Below, piece by piece: positions 26,331 to 38,750 of a stretch of DNA of 64,000 nt. Made by a program: the position numbers and the translations under genes. Location: contig JAFBJZ010000603.1 in assembly GCA_016785225.1 (NCBI GenBank), positions 806,001 to 870,000 on the forward strand, written 5' to 3'. The notes under the pieces were generated by a model. That model was given only the letters and a program-made list of their open reading frames with translations. It was not told the DNA's origin and did no database searches. Origin of the DNA: Psettodes erumei. Its lineage: Eukaryota; Chordata; Actinopteri; Pleuronectiformes; Psettodidae. The first letter of the stretch is position 1, and each line of letters begins with the position of its first letter.

Positions 26331-28858
26331 TGCACGGCATGTGTGTCTGTGGTGCCAACCAGGCCTCAGTGTATACTACGCAGCAGAATAAACAAGTCTG
26401 TCTGTGTTCACAGTCTGTAATTAAAGCCGTATAAAAGTGCACACGCATGCAGTAACAGCACACGTCATGGCCCGGAGCGGCTCTGTTTCACTCAGCATGG
26501 GCTTGACAACAGCTGACCTAAACCACCTATGGCTAACTTTTCTGCACAGACATATATGAAACATAAAAACGTAGCATAAAAAAAAGCTGCACAGACGTGG
26601 GCCACGTGGCTGGCGTCAATGGAGCTGAATGTGCAGCATGCAGTAAATACTGTGTAATAACATGCTGCTGTTCACAGCCGCCCTTCACAGTCTTACTTCA
26701 TCAAAGCTGGATTCACAGTGTAGCACCCTGTATCAGCCACTGCAGGGACCTTTGATCGTATTAACTTATTTTGAAGGGTAATGAGACCTCCCAATGGCTC
26801 AACCACCAGCCTAGCCATAAAAATAACCAAGACATGAGAAACGACCGCATCATGCTAAATCCTGCCAGAGTTTGGCCTGAACCAAGACGTACTCCAGGGG
26901 CTCATAATCTACCATGGGGTGAGCTCATAGGGGAGTCAGCCTGAAGACCTCACAGCTCACAGATGACAGCGACCTGTGTGGAAGTTTGATCCTTCTGCAC
27001 GATCAAATGAATCCAGGGGCCAATTCCTCACATTTTCCTCCTTAAACGTGATATTTTATGAAACTCTGATTGGGCTTTAAGGGCCAATCCCTGCATTTCA
27101 TTTGAATGAGGTTATTCTGCGCTCAGGGAGCCTGCTTATCATCTCGATCCATACACTCAACAGAATGTTCATGCTGTGAATTGCATATACTATATGAGTG
27201 GGAGAACGCAAATGCTGACATAGTAAGGCATGTGGGTGTATTGAATAGTGGGGTGTGCATCTGTGCATGTAGGCACATGAATATGTGTGTGTGTCTGTGT
27301 GTGCATGCACGTGAGCTTGAGAGACTCTCTATTATAGTTTCTGACCAGATTTTGCCCTCTGCTGGTGCGATTTAGGCAGCGCTGGTTTTGCATCACCCCC
27401 CCTCGACAAGTGAAAAGCATCACCAACAGCTGCAGACCGAAGATGAAAGATGATTTTTCTACCCTTTGAATGAAGAAATGTGCAACAAATCAAAACTTTT
27501 AAGCACATTGAAACAGCTTGAATTGGCAAAATAGTGCAGGTTAAGTAGCGCAGGTGGTGCTTCAGCCAAACATTAAATAGAGTGTTGCTGAGAGCCAAAG
27601 TGAATGAATGGCTCTACACTTGGTCTTGGTGTGTGTGTGTGTGTGTCCATGTATATATGTACGTCTGTTTGTGCGCGTCAGTCACCAAACAGATCCCCTT
27701 GGAGCCAGTGATGGTCCAGAAGTCCCACGCATTTCCCATGCTCACTCACACCAAGCAGTGAGTTCCACCACACTCTCTCACTCCTCTCTCTATTCTCTCT
27801 CTCGTTTTCACTCTGTCATGTCCTCTTCTCCTCTCCTTTTCGTTCTCTCACTCCCGTCGTCACCACTGCCATTATCATCCCACTTTGTTTTCAGCTGATT
27901 TTCAGCCTGACCTCATCTCTGGAGGAGGATAATTACCAAACGGGGACACCGTGTTTTAACAGTGATTTCGAGGTCAACGACTCACTCACGTTTCCTGTCT
28001 TTTTTGTTCTCGGCTGTGAAACTTCCCAATGTTCCTGTTCCCTCCAACCCATCGTCCCCACCACCACCCCCTCCTCTGACCCCCATGCATACATCAGTCC
28101 ATAGTGAGATTGCTTTAGGAGTAATCACTGTAATCTCTCACTGTCGGAGGAGTTGGCAGGGCACCCTCCGTGCACTGCGTCTTGGAACATTGTGTCCATG
28201 CAGTGCTAGATGTTAAAGAGTGGTGATTGCGGAGAATGTGGCATGGTTTTGCAGAATGCCAGCCTATTAAGTTCAGCCATGCCAATGCTACATTTGTGTT
28301 CCAAATGTTCTGCCGAATTGCAAAGTAGAACGTACTGTACTTTCTTTTTTTTTTACACGTGAAAACACAAGAAATGGTTTGACTTTCATAGAGAGATAAC
28401 TCGAGAAACTAGATCTTGTCTTCATAAGCACCTGAGTCTTACTTATGCGTGCAGTCTGCACGGCTGCTAAGTCGCCACATGCAGGTTTCATTTGTGTGAC
28501 CTGGTTAGGGTACAGCGTTGGAGCAGGTGGTCAGTGGCAGACAGGGCAGAGGAATGGGGACCCTGAGCGAGTAAAGCACAGGGCTAACGGGAGCTGCGCT
28601 GGTATTCCACACACCTTGAGCATGTAAAACACTATCCCTGTGGAAGCAGCATGAGGCTGGGGGGAAGGGGTCCAACTTTTCTTCCCTGCCTGGACATAGA
28701 TCAGCATTTGACTGATCCAGCATGGGACTGAGCCCGCCTCAGCTGCGGGGGTAACCCGCCAGACAAAGCTTCTCTTAAACATTCAGATCAATGTAAGCTT
28801 GATGCTGCAAGTGAATGAAACAAGGAAGAAGAAACGGCTAGCCCTGTGGCTTTACTGA

Positions 28859-28890
28859 TTTTTTTTTTTTTGTGTGTGTGTGTGGGGGGG
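28859..28890. repeat. Compound T(n)(TG)nG(n) tract
   Basis: A poly-T run leads into TG units and then seven G residues. Confidence 0.9.
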
Positions 28891-29366
28891 TAATCACAGG
28901 AAATTAATAGGGAGAAGTGACCAAATGAAGACGGCCCTCATACGTAACTCTCATTTTAATTAAATCAGACACATGCCTTAATCCACACCCATCACTACCC
29001 TATTCATTCCCCAGTAACACCCATCACTGCCCCTACGTGTCAGCTTGAAGGAGCAGCATTCAGGGAATGTAACTCATGTTGTACGTGCCTCGAGGCTGCC
29101 ACAGAAATTAAGCACATAGGTGTAAAGAAATGCCAGTCAGCCTCTCCATGGCTCCTTCAGTCCAGCTCCTGGCAGTGCACTGGTGAGGCCCAGGGCCCAG
29201 GAATGCTGTGCCCATCTGTCAACACGAAGCTGCCTTCCCTGGCAGATGCCACAGAGAGGATTTTTGTAACATGGCCCTGGGTGGATTTCATAACCTGGCC
29301 TGGCAGTATAGCAAAAGGCCGTAGGGCTGCAGGAAGATTATGTGCTGGGATAAGATGGAGCTGCAT

Positions 29367-29369
<3 letters not shown>

Positions 29370-29410
<41 letters not shown>

Positions 29411-29419
29411 GCGTGTGCA
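29370..29419. repeat. (TG)n microsatellite
   Basis: About 35 pure bases followed by TGCG units. Confidence 0.95.
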
Positions 29420-29720
29420 TCCGATGAAGCTCTTTCTAAACAAAGCGGGTTGGTGAAGACTAAAACTAAAACGCTTGCGTTTACTTAAGTGTCACCGGAA
29501 AAAAATATCCAATCGACCTGTAGCGTACTCCTCTACTGTCTTTCTCTGCTCATCTCTCTGTCCTGCCCTCTCCTCCCCCTCTCATATCTCTTCCCACAAC
29601 TCGCACTCTGCTCCTCCAGCACTGATATTTATAATGAATGGTGTTCTCTATGTGGGGCCTGAATTTGTGTGGTGGAGCCAAGGGAGCACCACCTGAGTGA
29701 TGATTCTGTCTGCCCAAGTC

Positions 29721-29754
29721 TCTTTCTCTCTCTCACACACACACACGCGCGCAT

Positions 29755-29787
<33 letters not shown>

Positions 29788-29788
29788 A
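29721..29788. repeat. Compound (CT)n(CA)n(AT)n(CA)n tract
   Basis: TCTCTC leads into CA units, then CGCGCATGCATATATA and a second CA array. Confidence 0.95.
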
Positions 29789-29956
29789 ACGCCTGACCTG
29801 CTGGGAACACAGGGTCTTGCTGTATCAGGCCTCTGTGGCAGGGGCAATTAGAAAGGTCCAGACGGAGCACAAGCTCTCTTCTCATACTGTCCCCATTAGA
29901 GAGGGAGAGACAGGCAGTGAGGAAAGACAGGAAGAGGACACACATTAACACTGTTT

Positions 29957-30004
29957 CTCTCTCTCTCTCACAGACACACGCACACACACACACACACACA
30001 CACA
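29957..30004. repeat. Compound (CT)n(CA)n microsatellite
   Basis: CT units change to CA units after CTCACAGACACACG. Confidence 0.95.
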
Positions 30005-30465
30005 GTGGCCGTACAGTAACCTCACGCAGCCATGTGCTTGCTGAGGTGACTTGGTGGCTTAGCACAGAGACGCACTTAGAGCGCAGAGCGTTATAAATAG
30101 CCTATCTTATTTTTATTCCTCAGCTGTGTTTTAACCTGCTCGACAAACTTTTTAGTGAGTCTCAGAGACATGTGTCAAGCCATCATGCTGGTGTCCACTG
30201 TCAAATGTGAAAGCTAATGGGCTGGCGTTGGATGTAGCAGTGTCAGCTCTGTCCAGCCAGGTGCCCCGTGCCAAGATGACGACACAATGATCGATGCTCT
30301 AAACGCTGCAGTTGCTTGCCACACAATTTGAGGTACTGAGAATGGATTCAGAGCAACTGAATGATGTGCTTATGTGTGTGTACCACCGGAGTTTTTGCAC
30401 AAGTAGCACTCATGCTGATGCCAAGGACGTGGTGGCTTCCCTGGCAAGATATGTACGTCACAGCT

Positions 30466-30503
30466 GCCTGTGTGTGTGTCTTTTGTGTGTGTGTGTGTGT
30501 GTC
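30466..30503. repeat. Interrupted (TG)n microsatellite
   Basis: Two TG arrays separated by TCTTT. Confidence 0.9.
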
Positions 30504-31991
30504 AGAACCGGATGGGTGGCAGAGGGCTCAGTCTTGACCAGAGTCGTGCACAGAGACCAGTGCTCATTTCCACGTCGCCTTTGTCTCCACATGAATTATC
30601 CATTGGGCCAAGTGTGGTAATCAAGCTGCTCCGGCAAGCCTTATTACAATGTTGGTCATTTAGCCTATTAGCAATGCTCTTACCTCATTTCTTGGTCAAC
30701 TCCAATTGCATGGAAAACGGAGCAGTCAGCATGTTAAATGGGCTCAGTGCAGGCTGGGTGAATTAAGGGCCATAAAGCGACGGCAGCTGATACAGCACAA
30801 GCAGGCTCGCGGAGAGACGCTATAAACCTCAGGGCTCATAGTCGGTGCTGGGTCACTGGAGCACTCTGGTATGATGAGCTCATGATCATGAAAACTAATA
30901 TTTAAAGAGGGGACAAAGGAGGACACCGAGTTAGACTGTATATTTACAAATAAGCTGAGCATTCGGGAAATTACATAGCTCCTACACCAGTGGGGTATAA
31001 TTTGGAGTTGAAAAGTTTAAATGAACAGATCAGATAAACACACATTTTCGAGACAGAATCATTTGTATATGAGTCGGCTGGCCTCGCCTGTACACAGCAT
31101 CCGAGACAAAATGGGCTGGGGGGGGTAGAAATAAATGAAAAAAAATCTGAAAATGATGTAATGGTGTGACATAATATTCACTGGTGTTTCTTTTGTCCAA
31201 AAACACATGATGACTTTGCGCCACTACTGTGGGAGAGTTAGTGAAGCACTATGTGATGCTGCCCCCATGTGGCCAACACATCAAAGGCTATGTACAGAGG
31301 CGGTAGGTCGCGTTGCAATAGTGTAGGATAACGTAAATTGTACTTTTCACCTATCTAGCAACATGACACCTGTTGAGAGGAGCCTTGTGCATCTTGTGCA
31401 AACAAAGATGTAAAATTACTATTATATTAAATCAAGAAGATTCAAAAGAAGTGAGACTAGTGCATGTGATTTAAAGTACCATTCCACAGATTTCACACAT
31501 AAAAGGTGAATACGCATCGAATCAAGTGGTAGCCTGTAAAAACAGTTGTATAACATCTTCTGTGGCTCTGCAGGGAGCTTTGAGAAGTCTGAGAAAGTAG
31601 CCCTGATGCTCCCTGTGCTATGGTTATGCTTAAAGACTAATGTAAAAGAAATTAAGATTGAAAAATGATGCACAAATGCCAAAAGTGGAAATGTGTATTG
31701 TGCAGACAAATTCAAAGGATTCGCCAAAGCCAATCTACCAGTCAAGGCTGTGAATATACAGAGGTCAGACAACAGAGTTCACCATTGTGATGGCCGGAGG
31801 AAAGAAGCTTCTACTCAGTCTTTCAGTGATGGACTTGGCTCCAGAGCAATTTGCCATACAGCAAAAGTTTTAGTAATAGAGAATAATTATATATTGCAGG
31901 AGTGGTACCAACCCATCATAATTCAACATTCGCTGTGCACTGTGTTCCCATTTGGACTTAAACTGGGGATCAGGTTCATGGTACAGGCACT

Positions 31992-32088
31992 TTATCTCAA
32001 GGAAAATTTTATCGAAATCAACTGGACATACTTGGTAGGTCCTACAAAGTAAGTACAGTTGATTTTGATTCGATTTTCCTTGAGATAA
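31992..32088. repeat. 97-base near-perfect palindrome
   Basis: The left arm begins TTATCTCAAGGAAAAT and the right arm ends ATTTTCCTTGAGATAA. By hand alignment the two 48-base arms match at about 41 positions with essentially no loop (centre TAGGTCCTA). It could be a foldback transposon remnant or a hairpin RNA source. No host exon is nearby. Confidence 0.75.
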
Positions 32089-35000
32089 CAATGACCTGGG
32101 CAAATGAGAATATTCACAGCCCTACAGGCACTTTTAATCCCTACCCTATTACAATCCTGTGTGCTCACAAACAGGGGGTGTGGAGTTTGAAAGATGCACC
32201 ACTTTGCAGATGAATAAATTCTAATAAAGCATGGAATTGCAGGATATTTGGAACTGGCTAGATCCTCTGCAGTTTCCATTTGGATAATGGAATTATGTTT
32301 CTTGTAAGACTCTGGTGCACATCCAGTCTGCATATGTCAGCGTAGCACAACCTGTCCCTTAAAATCCATTCATCAGCTCATGAGCAACAACATAGCAGTA
32401 CCCTACTACTGACCACATACATCAGCTGTAGAGGGCTGTAGACAAAACTAAATCAGGCACAGGGTAAGATCCATCCTTCTATGTCCCCTTGGGGCCCTAA
32501 CATCACCTTGAACTCAGCAGAGGACTGTGTGATGCCTTGCCAAGCCTATGAACATGACCTGGGGAGTGTGTGAGAGGGTTGTGGGAGGCAGGCGGGAGGA
32601 GGGAGAGGACAGAGGGTAGATGAAGGGGATGCTGCTCACACTATTGCAGACAAGACAAATGATGCACAGACAGACGGCACTCGACATCACTGCCATATTC
32701 AGTTAGTTTCCAGTTGCAGTAAACCTGACCCGGATCAGCGGATGCTTACAGTTGCAATCATGTCACGCAATAACTGATCCAGTGTGCTGACCAGGGAATG
32801 ATCTCTGCCACAACAGAACCTCCACCATTACCATTTTCACAATTACAAAAAAATGAATCCACCTTATCATTAACAAGAATGTAAATGGACAAAACCAAAG
32901 TTTGGGCCTGTTCCTGCAGCAGCCACATGGTGGTGGTGTAACTCCAAAAGGAGCTGTTGATGCAGGGGCAAAGGGCCAGAGGTCTAAGGCATTGGCCAGT
33001 ACACTGCATCAGTAACACTCCAATTACTATTATGTGAAAAATCCAGGGTGCTGCAGGGTTAAAGCTGCAGCGTGAGAGTGCAGCTGCCAAGACCTGACCT
33101 TGGACTAGAAGCAAATCTGACTGTAACGGCCATCAACTGACACATGTGGGGATAAGAAAGTATGCTTGGAAATAAAATATGCAATGAACTCTTGAGAGGA
33201 AAGATGGAAAAACAGGTGGATGATATGAATTTCCACTGTATCAGGTTACAGATCTGCTGGGTCACACAAGAGCTGTGATGTCTCATGTTGTGATGTGACC
33301 ATAATGGGAATCAGGTCAATGTTTATCTGTAATTTTAACTTGATGAGACTGAAACTCACATAAGTTTAACTTCAGGTCTGGTCATTATTTATGGTAATAT
33401 AACGTGCAGACAAAAGGAAACAGTTTTTTTGTGTTCTGTTTTATTTTGTTGAAAATATTTACTATTGAAATGAATGTTGAGAGAATGGGATGAAAATTAT
33501 ATAGGATCTTCTGTGATACTCTTCACAGAAATGTACAGGATCAAAATATTAAAATTAACCATGTTAAACAAAATTTTGAGTGAATTTTATTCATTTAATT
33601 AATTTCAGAGTTTTACTGTTTTAGAATATTTTCTTTTGTATAAATTCTGCATTTGACCAAAGTTCTCATTTGAACCAAGGAACATAAATACTAATTTTGG
33701 AGGATTGTATCCATCCACATGAACTGTATGAGAAACTGATGGACTTTTTGAAGTGCCAGATTGTTTGTAGTTTTGTATGATTCCTGTATGACAGTGGAAG
33801 GGTGTCATGTGACACTGTTATAGGAATTAAAATATTATTTTTGGCTTATTATACTATTTGTAAAAAAAACAAACAACAACTTTTCATTTGAGTAAAAACG
33901 TTAATGTTGAGAAAACGTGATTTCAATAGCAGACTAAAATAAAATACAAATGCATTTATTACTTTTGGACAACTGTTTACCAGAGTTGAGAACTGTTTTT
34001 TTTTTTTTTTGGGGGGGGGGTTAAGTTTGAGACTTGATTTAAATGGTCAGAGCATATTGGTATTTTCTCTCCTCCAGACTTATTTACCTCCATTTACTTT
34101 TCCTTGAAAGAAAACCTCTCATCTCGCTGCATTCGCTTGTTACTGATGAGCTTCACAAGTGTGTATGGGTGTGTTTTTTTAAGTCTAGAGACTTCACTGT
34201 GTATCTTAATTTTGCATTTGTTGTGTGTTTGCGTACATCTCTTTGTGTTCATATATCTTTTGTGTGTATATATTGCATATGTATTGATGTGTCACACACG
34301 TGTGTATTTACATTTCGCTATATTTCAGGATTCACTTCAGGCTTCTTTTCTAATACATTAATCTAATACATACAACATATTTAGGTTTTTTATTTTATTG
34401 TGGGATTTAAAGCCATGTGTTGCTATTTGTATATTTTTTTCATTTCAGCTTCTCAGGAATGTATCAGGGGTCGAAAGTAAATGCTGAGTATTAACTCGTG
34501 AATAATACTTTAATACTTTACTTTATGTTTCATTTACCCCTCTACATTTTATGGAAAATGTTAGAATTTTTGGCAATAAATTTGTGTTACAGATGAACAG
34601 ATATCTTTGTAATTTAGGATCACATAATGACACATATCACATTTGAGGAACAGTTTACACAAGCCAACAGGTAAAACTAACGCCAATTGAGGAACCTAAA
34701 GTTACCACACATGTTGTTTATACACAGTAACAATGCATTATTATTTCAACAAGCTTCCATGCCTCAAAACCATTTTACAGTTACAGTTATTCGTGGACCA
34801 CTGCAAACCGTCCCATGCAAAGTTTTGAATGCAGGAATCAGGATATTGTCAAAAAGTAGTACAAGAGTAAACCACATCAACACACTGACATTTTTGAACA
34901 GGTTTTTAGGCTAACCAGTTCTTGTGGAGAAAGTGTAATACGTTTTCTTTGTCATTCTAAAATGGATTATCGGATTATTACTTAATGAGCCCATTTGTCT

Positions 35001-35126
35001 AATTACCAAAGAGTTAATGGATGGAAATCACCCAAAAGCCTCCAGGACAGAGAATAGCAGTCTATTCTAAAGCGACACCGTTCGCCACCAGGAACGTTTA
35101 GGCAAGACACAAAAATGTTAATTTCA
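32089..35126. other. Gene-free stretch
   Basis: AT-rich, especially 33.4-34.7 kb, where the sequence resembles decayed transposon sequence but has no recognisable domain. Confidence 0.55.
33997..34020. repeat. Poly-T / poly-G junction
   Basis: Fourteen or so T followed directly by ten G. Confidence 0.9.
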
Positions 35127-35127
35127 A

Positions 35128-35181
<54 letters not shown>

Positions 35182-35196
35182 ACACACTCACACACT
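35127..35196. repeat. (CT)n followed by CACA tract
   Basis: About 45 bases of CT then CACACTCACAC units, marking the distal edge of the nkx2.5 upstream region. Confidence 0.95.
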
Positions 35197-35199
35197 CAC

Positions 35200-36234
35200 A
35201 CGCGGACGGAGAGGCTCCCCACTCCGACACGCAGCCCTCAAAATACCCACACGTTCGTGCAGCGGAAGTTTTTAAGCAACCTTATCTTAAGCTTTATCTG
35301 AGTTGGAGATGTGCTGCAGAAAGACGGGTCAAAGGGGACCGCGGAGCTGCTGCAGGACGAAGCATTAGGGATATGAAACACATGCCAGGCCCGTCATGTT
35401 CAATTTACAGTTGACAGCGTAGTTTCCCGTCCAGCAGAAGCGAAGACGTATTTAATATGTTGGACAATTTATGAAGTAGCCCACAGGATGATTTTTTCCG
35501 ATTAAAGAAGAAAAACGAGGGAAACGGCTATTTCACCAAAACGTTGCACTCAAACTACTCAAGGCCAATGGAAATTTATCACGTATCACCCATGTCTTGT
35601 GTTTCCCCTCCTTGCGTTTACTTTATTTCGCCAATTATTACAGCAAGAGCTGGGCCAGTGTTGACTCTCAGTGCGCCCGAGAAAGATTTTACGGTCATTC
35701 ATCAGCTGGCGACGCGCACAAATAGTCTTTAAAACTATAAACACCATCGCTGGGTCGGAGACAGGGGGACCCATTTACCCCGTGGCTGTGCTAAACGCTG
35801 AAGATAAAACAAACGATAATACTGTCTGTCTCCTGTGACCGTCTCCACAGGCATTAATAGCAGGTTTAGTGCCAACCGTGCTGGGGGAAACACATGTGGT
35901 CCATGCGTCATTACGCACAACTGTCTCCATTTTACTGCTGTGAGCTGAAATGGTTTGTTCACTGTTATTGTAATCTATAAATTGTATGCCGATTGCATGT
36001 TTATAACTGACATCATCTCAACTGACTATGTGATGTATATGAACACACACCTGCAGGTGAGTGAGCACCTCGGATATTTAAAATGATCTAAGCTTGTTTT
36101 GGCATTAAGTTAAAAGTCGTCAAAATGTTAAAATTACAAAGAAACAAGAAAAAAAGGCAATAACACATTTGGTTAAAACGCGGGTGTCATATATGACACT
36201 TCTTCAGGATAACCTGGCCTGCAGCGTGGGTGGG

Positions 36235-36267
<33 letters not shown>

Positions 36268-37160
36268 TGTGTCTGTGTGTGTGTGAGGTACAGGTTTGTT
36301 GTCATCTGTTATCACGTCCTGATAAGGCGGACAGTGGCTCCAGGATCTCTTGGAGGCAGACAGCAGAGTGTGTCGCTCCTGGTTTCAGATTCTGTGTTCA
36401 GGAACCCTAACCTGTTGTCTGCTCAGTTTCCCGTCGGATGAGGGGGCAGAGCGACCCCCCCTCAAAAAAAAAAAACACATGCACGCGAGATCAGGTTTAT
36501 CAGACACATTGATCCACTGTTCATTCCTCTTAGTTACCTAAATAATGCAAGTTTACCGCCTTGGTTGTTAATGTACATTTTTGTTTATTATAGTGGAAAG
36601 GCGTGTGCATCGTGCGTAAAGACGAACTACACATCTGAAAAATCTCAATTTAACAGGGTATATATAATTTCATTAAATCTAAGAATTTTATATATCACGC
36701 CTATTCTAAACCGAGGTAGATCTCTGAAAATGGCAGTATTATGATTTCTTTTAACGATTTAGCTTTCGAATAATTACGAATAATTTCACGCTGTTTGGAT
36801 ATATCTGCAGCGAGTGGACACATGCAGGTCAATAAGTAACAGCAGGCCTAACATGTACCAGACATGTCTTTACGTCATGAAATGGGAGTACCAGTGGTTC
36901 CATGCAGAGGGTCCCAATGGCTCCCCTCTCCCCCTCCCTCCCACCTCCTCCCTGCGTCACCGGCAGGAGAGGGAGGCCAGGGAAAAAAAGTTTGGAGACA
37001 GGGTTGACATTCAAAATGCACACTTCACTCAAGATCAGGCCGGTATACCAAACTAATACTTAACCCAGTAAATATTACCAGGAAGAAGTGGAAGTTTGTT
37101 GACGTCTCTCTGCTACCTCCCCATGACAGGTTAATAGGGTTTCTTTTTGAGCTTTTGGCA
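35200..37160 (+). promoter_or_regulatory. nkx2.5: Upstream/promoter region of nkx2.5
   Basis: About 2 kb before the start codon. The distal part (35.2-35.45 kb) is CpG-richer than its surroundings and carries two close GATA-type motifs in the same orientation (CTTATCT at 35281, TTATCT at 35294). Another GATA motif sits in CTGATAAGG near 36320. A TG microsatellite occupies 36237..36285. I cannot place the transcription start, and no TATA box is evident near the ATG. Regulatory function is inferred from motif content and position. Confidence 0.4.
36237..36285. repeat. (TG)n microsatellite in the nkx2.5 upstream region
   Basis: TG array with two TC interruptions, about 0.9 kb before the nkx2.5 start. 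Confidence 0.95.
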
Positions 37161-38750
37161 ATGTTTCCCAGCCCCAGCACGTCCACTCCCTTCTCCGTAA
37201 AGGATATATTAAACTTGGAGCAGAGTCATGACGTTATGGTTTCTTCTCTGGACGTTTCTTCACGTATGGACTGCTTCGCCGCTCCAACCTCTTCCTCCTC
37301 ATCCTTCTCCACCTCCTCCTCCTCCTCGTCCTCGTGCATGCTGGCCCGCCTGAAGCAGGAGCCTCTCCGGGACATGTCGTCCTCCGCCGCCTCACTGTTT
37401 GGAGAAGACCTCCACGAGTCAAGAGCGGGCAGAGGCAATGCACTCAGCTTTGCTACCGCCTTTTATGGGAAATCCCTTCTCGAGATGGATGTAGTTAAGG
37501 ATGGGAAATCAGACGCGTTTGAGGGGAAACGCAGAAAAGGTGAGCTTTATATTTCGTAGGCCTTTGAGTAGGCCTACAGACGCTGATCTGCGCAAAACGC
37601 AGCTGATGCTCCAAAAAATAAACCCTCAAAAGCAAGGAGCTCTAGCAAGTTATTTCTTCTTTTTTTGGATACAGGATGTAGGTTGAACTGTATATTTACA
37701 CTTATAATAATAAACCTTGAATTGTTAAATATGTTCTTGTAGGCCAGACTACTAACGATTCATCAGTAAGACGTCAACGTAAATGCTACAAAAGTAACAT
37801 TGGCTTGTTTGACATTCATTAGTTGAAGTTATTTAATTATATGCCAAATTGTACATATCTTTTTTCTCCTAAGGTACACTGAATGCATCATGGGCGGCCA
37901 AGGGAATTGAACCACCGAATTAGCCTGTCCATGCTATATAGGCCTAATGTGATACAGTATAATAACTACATAATATCGTGCTGACATTATTTTTGTTAGC
38001 TTTGTTATCATTGGAATGTTTTAGTTCATCATAACGATTCAATAAGGAGCTAAAAAAAAGAGCCATATGGAACCATATAAGAAGTTATATTTGCAGATTC
38101 TATTTTCCTGATTTTCTCTCTGTCTGATTTAATCAGGGGAGTTCAGTCCCCCCGTCGAGCCAATGGAGGACATAAAAACCGAGGATCCGGATCGCCCCAA
38201 GCCCAGGAGACGCAGGAAGCCTCGGGTTCTCTTCTCTCAGGCGCAAGTGTACGAGCTGGAGCGCCGATTCAAGCAGCAGAGGTACCTGTCCGCCCCGGAG
38301 AGAGACCACCTGGCCGGGGTGCTCAAGCTCACCCCGACACAGGTGAAGATCTGGTTCCAGAACAGGAGGTACAAGTGCAAGCGGCAGAGGCAAGACCAGA
38401 GCCTGGAGATGGTGTCTCTGCCGCCGCCCAGGAGGGTGTCGGTGCCGGTGCTGGTGCGGGACGGGAAGCCTTGCCTGGCGGCGGACACGGCCGCCTACAA
38501 CCCCTCCTACAGCATGGGTCACATCAACCACTTCACTTACAACAACTATCCACCTCTGAGCAACTACACCAGCCCCGGCTGCAACACAAACTATGCGTGC
38601 AGTTATCCTGCAGCCACAATGCAAACTATGCAAGGAACCTCCAGCAACGGGAGTTACATGAACTTCGGGGTAGGGGACCTGAATAACGTGCAGAACACGT
38701 TTCCCTCCAGTAACGGGGTGTCCTCATTACATGGCATCAGGACATGGTGA
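37161..38750 (+). CDS. nkx2.5: Homeobox protein Nkx-2.5 (cardiac NK2 transcription factor), complete, two coding exons
   Basis: DNA-binding transcription factor of heart field specification. Exon 1 is 37161..37539 and exon 2 is 38137..38750, with a GT..AG intron of 597 bases; the junction splits a Gly codon (1+2) and gives 330 residues. The start is ATG at 37161 (MFPSP...), the canonical Nkx2.5 N-terminus. Seen in order: TN repressor motif TPFSVKDILNLEQ (residues 9-21), a serine run in the 40s-50s, a basic linker, an NK2 homeodomain at about 152-211 with Trp199, Asn202 and the NK2-class Tyr205 (homeodomain positions 48, 51, 54), the NK2-specific domain (about 222-240, VPVLVRDGKPCL), and a C-terminus NFGVGDLN...LHGIRTW. 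That tail favours Nkx2.5 over Nkx2.3/2.7, and the bnip1 neighbour agrees. It lies tail-to-tail with bnip1. The homeodomain has Pro at position 42, where mammalian NKX2-5 has Ser. Confidence 0.95.
37286..37338. repeat. nkx2.5: (TCC)n trinucleotide tract coding poly-serine in nkx2.5
   Basis: TCC/TCG-rich repeat within exon 1 encoding the serine run between the TN motif and the LARLKQEP segment. It is in frame and so length-variable without frameshift. Confidence 0.85.
37540..38136 (+). other. nkx2.5: nkx2.5 intron
   Basis: The donor is AAAAG|GTGAGC at 37539/37540 and the acceptor is TTTAATCAG|GG at 38136/38137. The intron separates the TN-domain exon from the homeodomain exon, the usual position in Nkx2.5 genes. 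It is AT-rich and I see no coding potential in it. Confidence 0.9.

Larger units (their letters stand above)
24461..31991. other. Gene-free, microsatellite-dense stretch
   Basis: Microsatellites at 26.26, 27.63, 28.86, 29.37, 29.72, 29.96 and 30.47 kb (most listed separately) and pyrimidine-rich tracts at 25.56-25.66 and 27.77-27.9 kb. I found no exon with convincing protein content. Confidence 0.55.

Noticed and set aside
1..35000. stc2 (the human neighbour beyond NKX2-5)
   Set aside because: I searched the frames for stanniocalcin cysteine-rich segments and found none, so stc2 is not in the window as far as I can see.
38133..38633. 166-codon open frame antisense to nkx2.5 exon 2
   Set aside because: It is the GC-rich complement of the homeodomain exon, Arg/His/Pro-rich, with no domain of its own. 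The sense strand has an exact Nkx2.5 match.
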